Positions 26,501 through 38,500 of a DNA stretch of 64,000 bases are shown here, one piece after another; position 1 is the first letter of the stretch; the number at the start of each line of letters is the position of its first letter. Origin of the DNA: Patiria pectinifera. Taxonomy: Eukaryota > Echinodermata > Asteroidea > Valvatida > Asterinidae. Under the pieces are notes generated by a model. The model saw only the letters and a program-made list of their open reading frames with translations. It searched no databases and was not told where the DNA came from. The stretch is taken from NCBI GenBank assembly GCA_029964075.1, contig CM057133.1:14594699-14658698 (forward strand), in the 5' to 3' direction. The position numbers were made by a program, and so were the translations under genes.

Positions 26501-29500
26501 CAAGTCTGTCTCCTCTTTCTCCTTGTCCGCTGTCTGCCAGTCCATCATCTGCTTCAGCCACATTGGAGTCGCTGGCTTGGCCAGGGAGGTCCCAGGCGTC
26601 CCTGGGGCTCGAGGGAGCCTCAGAGAGTGGTCCGGTCCCGCAAACACTGACGCCGCTGTGATGGCTTCCACCTCTTGCTCCGTGATGGAGGAGACCGTGT
26701 CCAGACCGCTGTCAAAGGAGGCTGGTCGGTGGGTGGAGTTGGCTCTTGCTGCGCCATCCCGATGGTCCCACTTCAGACCGGAGTTCTTATCGACGGTCAC
26801 GTCTTGACGGCACGTTTCATGGTCAGTTAGAGTATCTGTGGATGATGAGGCATCGCTTTCTGGGTCAGCGCTCCCAGTGGCTTGCTGAGTTTGGTAACGA
26901 ATGTTAGGAGGACCATTCTGACTGTCACTGTATAAAGCGGTCAACGAGCTTCTCCACTGATCTCGATTACTTGGGGCTGTGGATGTATTTGGCTTGCCAG
27001 GGGGAGACGTTTTAGGCAGCGGAGGTGGGAGCTCCTGATTGTCAGTCCCACTACGGCTCTCAAAAGAGGGGCTTCTGAAGCTACTAATGATACCTCCTGG
27101 CTGGTTTGGACTTTGCGAGCTTGAATCTGGTTTCCTTGGAGGGGATGATGCAGGTAGAGGAGGCGGTGATGCAGGGAGGTCCTCCTTATCATCTGGGTTT
27201 TCATCATACTCGACTTCCAAGGAGTCGGTCCTGATCACCCGGCGTGGAGGGGAGTCTTCCGGCAGAGGAGGTGGGTCCCCGGACAGACTGTCGGAGCTCA
27301 TGGAACCAGTGCGCTTGCGCAGGGAGGATTCTGGTAGAGCTGGTGGCAGTGTCTCCAACTCAACCACGACCTCTTTCCCGCACTCAGAGGTAGGCACTGT
27401 TTCAACTTGCCTGCACTCTGAGGCATCAATAGAATCCTCCTCCATTTCCTCTTCATTAGGGTACCAAATGGAGGCATTGTCCCAGTCCACGTCCGGCGGA
27501 ATCTCCCAGGGTAAGTCCCACAGGGCAGCCACAAACTCGTCAACCATGCGTTTCTTGCTGGTGGGACTTGCAGCTTCCAGAGGTCTCAGCTTTCTCTCCT
27601 CGCTCCCTCCCTGCTCCTTGAAGCACTCCTCTCCCGGCATGGATGGGTAGATCGGCTTCTTCTTGACCCTCTCCGGCTGGGGTTTGACCACCGGGAGCTT
27701 CTTGCTGAGACCCCGGAGCAGTCGAGCTCTCGGAGTCGGACACTTGCCGATGAAGAGCTTGTTGAACTCGACAAAGAAATTCTTCCCCTCCTTGAGGAGA
27801 ACAGGATCAGTGGGACTGTGGCCGTAAGGCAGAGCCTCCAGGAAATCCTTGAGTGTCATCTCAAAGTCCTCTGTGAAGAATTAATCAAAAGATGTTCCCG
27901 TAAACAACAATAAGTCAAAAGAAACTCCAAAACTATTCATGAACGAAGAAAAACCATGATCCCAAATCAGTGCAAAATCACCTAACCGCCAAAATCAGCA
28001 CAATGATGAACCAAAATCCATGCATTGATTCAAAGCAACAACATTTTGGTATTAGTGTAGTTGTTTCAGTAGCTGATTTCAAATTCTCAAAATTCTGTAT
28101 AAACCGTACTAAACAAGCTCGAAAGCCAACTTGCTTATTCATGTCGTCTGTTGTACACGATAGAAATAGTTGAAACCAAAGTGTGTGAAATACAAAGCAT
28201 TTCAGCGAAAGCATAGTCATCAGAATTTTAAATGAAGTATTTTTTTAAATGCAGTTGAACACAACGAGAAAAAAAGCTGTAAAGTACAGTGGGATTTTTA
28301 TAGGGAAAAAATGCAAAAAAAACTGAAGGAATTATTTATTACCTATTAGGATGGTTGCTAGGAGACACTCATTAGGGATGTACGTCAGGGGACCAGTCTG
28401 GCAGCCTTTATTAATATTTAATAATGGCTGGTAACCGACCTGAAAGAAAGAGGTACAATTAATAATTCATTGTGGTTGGGCATATTCTTGGAAAATGCTG
28501 TAGCTAGGTAAAGAAGAATGGGAACAAAAATGGACAATATGCATGTATCTATCATATATGGTTGCCAAAAGTTGCCAAATGTAAAAAAAAAAATGCAATT
28601 GCCATCAGACAAATTGTGAATACAGTTGTCTCAGGTTTTTTGCACAATTCTTCCGATGAATTTGCTCACTGATATTTTACCGGTTTTAGATGGGTGTCAA
28701 ACCTTATAAAAAGTAGTATAACAAAATATTCAGTTCAACTAAAACAGATTTGGCTTTCAGATGTGAGTAATTTTAAACAACTGCTAAAATTACTTTCACT
28801 GTAGTCATTCTTAACTGTTTTAAAAAGTCAAACTTTTCATGTACTATAACTCAAATCTTCAGATACATTTGGTCTTCTGCAACTCTGCAAAAAAAGCAGT
28901 CCGAACACCAGTTCATACTCAGCATGAATTTGAACGCATTTGTGTGACGTCAGGGCAAGTCTGCATTTTGCAAATCTGCAAAAGTTGAACACATTTCAAC
29001 TCCGGCGAATTTCGCAGTAAATATTTCTTGACGTCAAATTCACTTCACTTTTGCATGAAGTACACGTACAAAACTGCCTTGAGTTGGGTTTAATAACCAC
29101 CTAACACAACGCAATGTGAATGAAATGAATAAAAAATGAGAGAATAAAACAACCTTTATAACGCATATTCTAGTTAAGCATTTCCAACTAACGTAAATAA
29201 TGGTAAGTAAGGTTTATATTGCACGACTGTTAAACTACTGCATTTGGGTACAAGTACAAGCAGTTACAATGTATTATAGAAATGGACAAATTAATTTTAA
29301 AAAAAAAGGCTGATCCGACTACATACCTTTCACAAATTGTAATAGCGCATTTCCAAAGCTTAATGGCATTTAACCAGCAGTTACATAAATGCATAGCAGC
29401 TTCTTCAGTAAAATATCACTGACAATAGCCAACGGACAGGTGTTAAATATGCAGTATGGCCAGACAGTTAAAAAGACTTGTTCCTAATATATACATCCTT

Positions 29501-32500
29501 GACGCATCAAGGCAAACAATTGCGTGCATTTTTCCCCAAATTTTCAAAAAATTAAAGACACTGCCAAGATTATTATGTCTATTACAAAGTTAATTCAATC
29601 TTTACAAGTCTTTTCTTAAAGGGAATATACATCATTTGCTTTTGCTGTAATTTTCAGAAATGGATGGAATTGGGGGGGGGGGGTTCGTAATATATAGCAA
29701 ATATTGTTACAGTGCCTTTTTTGAAGTTTTGGGTTCGAATATGCTATAAAAACCAAGAAAAACAATCATTTTCCTGTAGTCTGGTTCCCTGACTCCATTT
29801 AAGAAGAAACAGAGCAGTTTATGTACATTGGGGAATTGTAAGGTCAGGGAACCAGTCTACCTGGTTTGTACCTGTTCATAAGTGTGTAATCGATTACAAA
29901 CAAATGTGATGGTCAATTGGGGCCAGTATTTGACAAAAAGCCAGTTTTTTTTCCAACGCTGGTCGGCTGACCAGCGTTGGAAATTGATACAAAAATACCA
30001 CTTTTCTTGAAAATGACAGTACACCAAATGCCATGATTTTAATACACTGTCATTCACTAACAGTCAAACAAGGTATTTCAAAATAATTTGGTAGTTTTAT
30101 TTTTGGATGTTTGCAAATGTTGTATTTTCCCTTTAAGACAACGGGACTGAAATTAAGACGAAAGAAATATTGGTACATGAAGTAAAAAAAAACCTTGATA
30201 CTTTAAAATCTTTAGCTGCATTATAAATTTTTAAAAAAAATACTTCTTACCACAAACAATTTAAGTCAAATTCTAAAAAAAAAAAAAAAATGAATAAATC
30301 ACTCAGGGTCATCTGTGTAGAAACAAAATTTTGTGTCTGATTGGAAACCATCTGCTACACATCCTGAAAAAATGCCAATTAAATTGTTGCTCATTATGAA
30401 TAGGGATGCAGTCAGGCAACAGACAGGCATACAGGTGGGTCACTGCCTATTGTCATGGCTATTGTCATGGTAATTGCTTGTATGGGCTCTTCCACTCTGA
30501 GGGGGGGGGATGTTCCTCAGCCAAAAATATGGGGAAAAAAGGGGGACGCACTACTTGGCAATGAATTAAAGGCAGGAGTTACAATTGATCAGGTCGTATA
30601 TTAACTAGCCTTTTCTTTAAAAAGCCCCTTGTATATTTTTTTCACCGATATATATTTGCACATCTGCAAATGTAAACAATCTATATCAAAGTAAATATTT
30701 CCTTCATGGCCGACAGTTACATTGGATCTGACAAATATTTAAACAAAAATTTTTTTGGGGTTTTTCTTTAGAGTTGGATAATGAAAAAACCTTTCAAATT
30801 CACAATACACGTATATACGACATTTAATTATTATCAACATTTCTCAAAAATGTCCTAACGGTTCAATAATCTTACCAAAGATGTTTTTAGTATCAGACCG
30901 TGTCAGTTTAAATATAATTTTTTTCCCAATTTTGCAGAGCTCCATCTAAAACATGTTCTTGACACTCTTAAATGTCTTCACTTTTGCCAGGTAACATTAT
31001 CATCACATTGATCCTCCAGTATGTCATATGTTTATGGGGTAAGATTTTGTGTATTACATTTCTTATGTCTTGTGGTATAACACAAAGATTATAACAAAAA
31101 GAATGGGGCTTGACTGATCAAATTTCAAAATGAAATTTAAAGCAAAATCTTACCTTTCTTTTTGTCGTCCCGTCTTGCTTGTCTGCAACTTCTTCAGTTC
31201 CCTGAGCTGTCATCAGTTCTTTCAGCAGGTCTTCCCCACAGATGCCAAAGGTGGACAACTTCTCGTTCAGAAGATCCTTCTCCTGCCTCAGTCGGCCGTT
31301 GTCCGTCCTCAGAATCTTCTCCGATTCCTCCAGCTCCCTCAGATCCTTCTTGATCTCTCGGTTGAACTGGACAATCTCGGTCAGGCGATTAGTAGTCTTG
31401 ACCCTCTCCGAGTTAGCACTGGCCATCTCCTTTTTGAACCATTCCACAGACTTTTCGAGTTCCTGCGTTCTCAGCTGCTCGGTTTTATTCAGTTCTTTCC
31501 CCTCCTCCCCTTTGTTTTCTGCCGTACTCTCAACATCTTTTTGTAGCTCTGGTTTTACCTTCTCAGTGGTTTCAAGCTTATTTTGCAAGTCTTGGATTGT
31601 ATCTTGGAGCTCCTTAACAATTTGTTCGGACTGGCTCTGTGATCCTTGAGAACTGGTAACGTTGTTGTTTTCTTGAGAAATCTGACTCAGTTGTTGCTCA
31701 AGCTCCTCTATCCGTGTCGTAGTGATGTCAATGTCATCCTGTAGAGCTGCGTTAGCCTTCTCAAGTCTTTCCACAGTTGCATCTTTCTCAGTTGCTTCAG
31801 CCTTTAACAAATCTCCAGCAGCCTCAGCACCTTTAAGTTGGTTTTTGACCTCGGATACTTCCAGTTCAAGCCTTCCGATTGTCTGCTTGAGATCCAGCTC
31901 AAATGGCACTTCTGCTTCCTCCGAGACAACAATCTGAGGCTTGATGAGCTCATCCTCATCTGTTAAAGTTCCAGGTTTGATGAAGCCGTCCTCAGATATT
32001 TGCTGATTGGGTGACTGGAGCAACTGATCCTGCAAATTGGCAATGGTTTCCTTCAAGTTCTCGATTTCTTCCTTGAGTCTCAGGTTGGTTTCCTCATGCA
32101 GCTGCACTCCTGTTTTCAATTCTTCCAGCTGAGCTTGCAGGTCATTGTCCGGACCTCTTTCTTCAAGAGCATTTTCTAGCTGCTTGATTTGGTCTCTTGC
32201 AAGATCCAGCTGCTCTTGTAAATCATCATTTGTTGATCTCAGAGTCTTCTCCAAGGTTTTGTAATTCTCAACAACCTTAAGAAGCTCTTGTTCAGAGCCT
32301 TTCAGCTTTGCAATATCCTCTTCCAACCTAGCATTATTTCTTTCAACCTCCAAGGCATCTGCTGTGGCATCTGGGGAAAATACTGAAAACTCCTCTGTGT
32401 TCTTGTCATCATCCTCATCCGAGCTTTGACTTCCTAGACCTTGCTTCTTAGATTCACTCACTCGCCGGAGCTTCTCCTGCAAGTCTGAGTGAGAGCTCTG

Positions 32501-35500
32501 AAGCTCGCTGATCTGTTCAACGAATCCCGACTCTCTCTCTGTCATTATGACATCAGCTTGGGCCAGAGTCTCCTCAAAGGCAGCCTGCCTTTCTTCAAGC
32601 TCATTGATTCTCTGCTGCAACTTTTCCTCGTGGTTTGTCATGTCAGCAATCTTATTTCTCAAAGATGCCACAGACTCCTCCTCCAAAGTCGAATGCTCAT
32701 TTTCAATTTCAGACTGCTCCAGTCCCTGGAGTCTTTCTTCCAGCTCTTTGCATTTCCTGTTAGAGGATTCTAGGTCTTGGGTGAGCATTTCTAGTTCATG
32801 TCTCAGTTTACCTAGCTCCTCACTTTTCATTTTCAGCTCCTGAGATGTTTCTTCCAGCAGCCTGGACTTCTCTTCAAGGTTTTCAGCACATGCAACATCA
32901 AATGTTGATTTCTCTTCCTTTAGATGAGCTATATTCTCTCTAAGTTCTAAAAGTTCATTCTCTTGGATCTCAGAGAGTTTGGTTTTGTCATCCAGCTTCT
33001 GCTTTGACTCTGTTAGCATGACGTCTGCCTGGGCCAGGGTTTCCTCAAATGCAGCCTGTCTCTCCTGGAAGTGCTCAATTCTCTGTTGGAGGGCTTCTTC
33101 ATTTAGTTTCATAACTTGGATCTTTTCAGCCAACACTGCAGCATCGGAAGAACTTTCCGGTGCATTTGCCGAGTCCTGAGTTGCTGCAGTGTGCGCCTGA
33201 ATTACTGGTTCCACTATATCTCCACTTTTGGGCTGGCTTGGTTCTTGCAAAGATTCCATTTTGGAAGCCAACCTGATTTCATCTTGCTCCAACTCCTGCA
33301 GCTTTTCCTCCTGCAGCTGACATTTCTCCTCATACACCTTCACGGAATTCATGAGCTCTTTCAATTTCTCCTCCCCAACTTCCAGCTGCTTGTTCTTCCT
33401 TTCCAACTCGTGAGTTGTGTCATCCAGCAAATGTAACTTGTGTGAGACTTCCTCTTCTCTGCCGAACTCTAGTTGATCTCTCAAGTTCTGCAGCTCTTGT
33501 TCTTTTGCTTCCAGTAACTCATTCTGGTCACTCAGTTTCTGGTGGGTTTCAGACACGATGAGGTCAGCCTGAGCTACTGTCTCCTCATAAGCAAGCTGTC
33601 TTTCCTCCAGTTCACTGATTTGCAGTTGGAGTTCCTCCTCCCGCTCAGTCAGCTCTGTGACTCTCTGCTTCAAAGATTCCTTGCTATCCAGCTCTCCGTC
33701 TTCACCACTCACTGCTGAAGCATTAACAATGGATTGAAGCTTCTGGTTTTCATTTTCAAGCTCTTCCAACTTGCTCAACTGACCTTCCAAGTCATGGACT
33801 CTTTCTTCAGCTTGTTCTAGTTTTTCCCTCTGCAGGTTAAGCTCTTCTTTGGCAGTGTCAAACTCACTTTGAGTCACTTCCAGTTTTTCAGAAGTTTCCT
33901 CAAGAAGTTCTGCCTCAACATCCAATCTGTCTTGAAGGTTCTCCTTGGCCTCCTCTAAATCTGTAATGGTCTCTCGGAGTTCATGGAGCTCCTGGTTTTG
34001 TGCATCTAGTTGGTCGTTCAGTGAAGTGATTTTCCCTCTGTTTTCTTCAGCATCTTCTATTTGCCTTTTCAAATCCTTTGTTTCCTTTTCCATCTTAGAC
34101 AACACCTCTGTCTGGTCAAAAAATTGTGACTCCACATCCTCCAATTCCTTGAGTCTTTTCTTAACATCAGTAAGCTCCCTGGTTGAATCACCGCACTCAA
34201 GGGACCTTCTCATCGAATCCTTCCTGGCCACTTTCAAGTCGGACTTCTGCTCTTGCAGCTCTTGCTCCATTAACCCAATGCGTTCTTGTAGTTTACTACA
34301 TTCCTCTTCTGCAGATGCAAGCTTACGGAGGAGATCCTGATTTTCATTCTCCAACTGTATCTGCTCCTGCAGAAATTTCTCAGACTCTGGGGAATCTGAA
34401 AAGGAGTTAGGTTTCTGCTCCAGAGCTTCTTCAAGATGCATCTCAAGCTCTTCTTTCTCTCTTTCCAGGTCCTCAATTCTGTGTTCAAGCTCTAAATGCA
34501 ACTCAGACGATATCTCCTCCAAACGACTGAGTTCATACTCTGAGGATTCCAGCTGCTGCTCCAGTTTTTCTTTACTTGCCTGCAAAGCATTGATCACACT
34601 CTCCAACTCCTTGCATTCTGTCTGCAACTGTTCTTCTAACTGAGCTTTCTCAGATTTGCTCAGTAAAAGTTCTTGCCGAAGTTCTTCGACGATTTCACGC
34701 CTTTCGGTGGTTTCACTAAGGTTTTGATCATCAAGGGTTTTAAATTGGAGTTGTTCTTGTAATTGTTCATTTGCTCTTCTAAGTTCCTGCAATTTTCTGT
34801 GCTCATCAGTAAGCTTGTCCGATAGATCTAGGTTTTCCTCCTTCACAGCTTCAAGCTCTTTCTCTAATTCTCTCTCATCCTCCTTGCTCCCCAAATCATT
34901 TTGATCTACGTCTTTATTACTACCTCCCCGCTTCAAATGTTCTACTTCAGACTCCAGCTCTTTCACCATTTCTTTTAATGCCATCTTCTCCTCTTCTGCT
35001 TCTTCAAGAACCCCGACCATTTCAGGAATCTGCGCTTGTAACTCCTCCAGTTCCTGAAGCTTCTGTTTAAGAGTCTCATTTTCTTCGGCACATTCAAGTG
35101 CTTGGCTCTTGAGTTCTTGGCAAAGGTCATCTAGCTCCACATTAGACTGCTCTAACACTTGTACTTTCTCCATGAGTTCAGTCTCAGATTTTTCCAGTTG
35201 TGCAATGCGATATTCTTTCTCTGGTTCTCCCTCGTCTTTTTCTTCTGGCAATTCTTGAACCTTGGGTTCTTGTGATTCAGGGAGTAATTCAAGCACATCC
35301 TCTTCTTCAACCTCAACATATTCCTCCTCAGCTAGTGAAGCCAACTCTCCCATCAGTCCAAGACTTTCTCCAAGGAATGAAGAAGCTCCGTGGGAGGCAC
35401 TCAACTCGTCTCTGGCAAATTTCTCTGCGACCTGTAGCTCCTCGATACGTTCCTCTGCCTCATCAAGCTTCCCCTTCAACTGCTGCCGCAGCTCCTCAAA

Positions 35501-38500
35501 TTCCTGGACCCTATCTTGCAGAGAATCTACTTGTGATCTCCATGCGCTGTCCTGGACCTCAAGTTGAGCTACTCTGTCCAGCAGACTCTGCTCTGATTGT
35601 TGCAGCTCCTGGATCCTGCCTTGAAGCACCTTCTCTGTGTCTCTGGCATCAGCTACTGCTTTTTCAACGACCTCTTTGCTGTCGACATCCGAAGCCTGAC
35701 TCTGCTTCAGTTGTCTTGTCAGCAACTTGTTCGCCTGTTCCAACTCTGCAATCTTGTCTCGAAGAGATTCCTCACTCGAGAAGTCACTGTTCAGTACCAG
35801 CTCCTCCACGTCTCTCAGCTTGGCCTCGAGAGACTCCTTCACGAGTTCCAGTTGCTGCACCTTCTGTTGAAGTGCGTTCACGTCCTGGGAGCTCTCCATT
35901 GTGGCCTTGTTGTTGCTTTCGTTGGTATTGTTGCATTCGGGTGGTGGTGCGTTCATCTCGTGTAACGCTGACAGCTCAGCAGTCAGTTTTTCAATCTGTC
36001 TTTTGAGGTTCGTCTCAGCTTGCTCTTTCTTCTTCAGCTTTTTCTGAAGTTTCTCTCCTTCCTCACTAGAAAAAAGGAAAAATACAAAAATGATTGTAAG
36101 AGGGATATATACATTGTGGGTCTTTTAAAAACTTTATCCTCTAACAAAAATGTACCTCAAGACTAGGAATGGGTTTGTAATGGATTACAATTGCTTTGAT
36201 GTGTAAAATTTCTTTTAATCCAAACCGCCAAGCTTGTCATGTCATTGGTAAAGGGCACAACCCAATTTTAAAAATGTACTCTTCATGCTCTTCAACAAAT
36301 TCAATTTTTCTCTTCTTACAAATTTTTACTTTTGAATGGTTTATTTCACTGAAAAAAAAAAGACATTGTTTTTGTATTTTTGGCATCCACAAACAACACT
36401 CTGAAAATGGCTTAAAAATTTGGTTATTTTGCACACAAACAGATCTGACTTGCAGGTAGACTGGTTCCCGGTCCCCAAATTTGAGTATTCTGATAGGGGC
36501 AGGAACTAGACAAACCTGCAAGAACTGAATTATTTTCGGGTTGCAAATATTTCAAAATGTGAAGAGTAATCATCCCGTAACTAAATGTGGGCCTTTTTTT
36601 CCAGCTTGACGTTTCTTTCATAACTAGATTGCTAAAAATATAGCAATTTAAAAAATTGAAATTGATTTTTTTTTTTGGGGGGGGGGGAGTTTTGACACTT
36701 GAAATTGGCACGGACAGCACATATTTAAGAGTTTACATCCCCAAATGCAAAAAAAAAGTCTGAAGTGCAGTATCTATTTTTGAAGATGTAACTCACAGCA
36801 AGGTTTCTTGTTGTACTTCCAGATCCCTCAGTCTCTCAAGAACCTCATCTCTCTCCCTGGTCAGCTCCTTGGAGTTCGCTCTCCAAGACGTGATCTCTGC
36901 CTCCAGGTCTGTCCGCTCCCTGTTCCTCTCGGCCAGTCCCAGGTGGATGTCCTCTTGTAGCTGGGCCAGCTGGTCCTCCAGCTCCTGGATGCGGGAATGA
37001 AGGTGAGCCTCGGTCCGCTCCAAGTCCGAGACTCTCTGGTTTGGGGACAGAAATGGGATAGAGCGATTGAACCAACTGAAATCACGCATCAGGGGGCCTT
37101 GATTTTATCACACCTCATTCAAATTTTTGAGCAAATGTGCTCTTTAATTGGTTGGTGTTCCAACAGGACATGGGAGTAAAAATAGTTGTGCTGCATCTGC
37201 AATGCGTAACTATCGCCCAACCGCTCGGTAGTACTTTGGAACTGTAGTGATCAAAAGTGAGTTTACTAGTGGTACTTTACTGGTACTTAAAACTTAACAA
37301 TAGATGAATCATTATCAGCATTCCGTGGGAGGGGTTTCGCATGAATTTTGTTAACAATTGATAGTGAAGCTAGATATGTATGAGGTGTACTATTTCTGGT
37401 CCATCTGCTTTACGTTGGGAGGTAGTAAAATCAGCAAACATCCCATGGCCTTTCAGATTACACATATTTCCCCTACAACTTTTTTCGTATCCGTATATTC
37501 AGACTGCAAGTTTCAGTTCTCCAAATGCAGAACATATGAGATGGAATAATTTCAATTATGGATGGCATCGTCCTGACTTTTAAAAAAATGGAAATGCCAT
37601 TTACAAGTCTAGAAGCTTTTGATGAAACAGGAAAACAGGGAAAAAACAGCCAAAACTGACAGCATGTTAGCATGTCATACTGAAGTGATTGAGTGAAACT
37701 GCCCCGCCCCCCTAAAAAAAACCCACTTTATTTTAGTAAAAAAAAGTGTGATTTCCTATCCTGCAATCACTAGGATTATATGACATCCATGCTGCAACAT
37801 ACATGTCTAATGAGATTATGTGCACATATCAATGCAGGATAGTTCCCCCCCCCAAAAAAAAGAGTAACCTTTCATTAAATTTCTGGAAAGATTGAAGACA
37901 TACAAGTTAAATTCTACCAGTACAACATGTACAGCAAATAAAGACAAAAACACATGAACATGTATTTTACACAAATATTGGTGTAAATGTGTGTGTGTGT
38001 GGATACACGATATGAATGATTAGGGAGAAAAACTAATCTAAGAGATTCATGTACATGAATGAATGAATCTGGTTTTTTTTTTAAGGCAGTTTGTGGTAAA
38101 AAAGAGAAACACACACTAGGACATGTACATAGGGTAGTGTGAAAACTCATTCAGAACACTTGAATATGACAGCAAACTCTAACACATTTCAAATGCTGCA
38201 TGAAGAAAATTATATTAGTAGGCCCTACATACTAATCCGGCTGCAGCCATTTGCTGCGGTGGCGCAAAGCTCGCACAAGTTGCGCACAGGTAGGGCGCAC
38301 GCGCGCGCTTCTTCGACCAATAGGAATACCAAAATGCGGGCGTTTAAGAATGTGTGCAGCATGCGTGTGAGCATGACACCACCGCAGTAAAAGCTTCTAA
38401 CGCTTGTCGCCGGATTCTGGTGCCAAAACCATATTTTGCATAAGACTAATGAAAAAGTCAACTAATGGGAATCAGGTGTTATGCCCATAGAACTACAAGT

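Noticed and set aside
27039..27650. Plus-strand open frame of 203 codons
   Set aside because: Antisense to exon 14, with no independent evidence.
26342..27859. ATG at 27859 as the start of a separate gene
   Set aside because: Exon 13 and a phase-1 junction lead into this exon in frame, and no promoter or leader is evident.
35200..36006. Long open frame on the plus strand (268 codons) opposite exon 12
   Set aside because: It is antisense to a strong coiled-coil exon whose codon bias keeps the other strand open. It has no splice or domain support.
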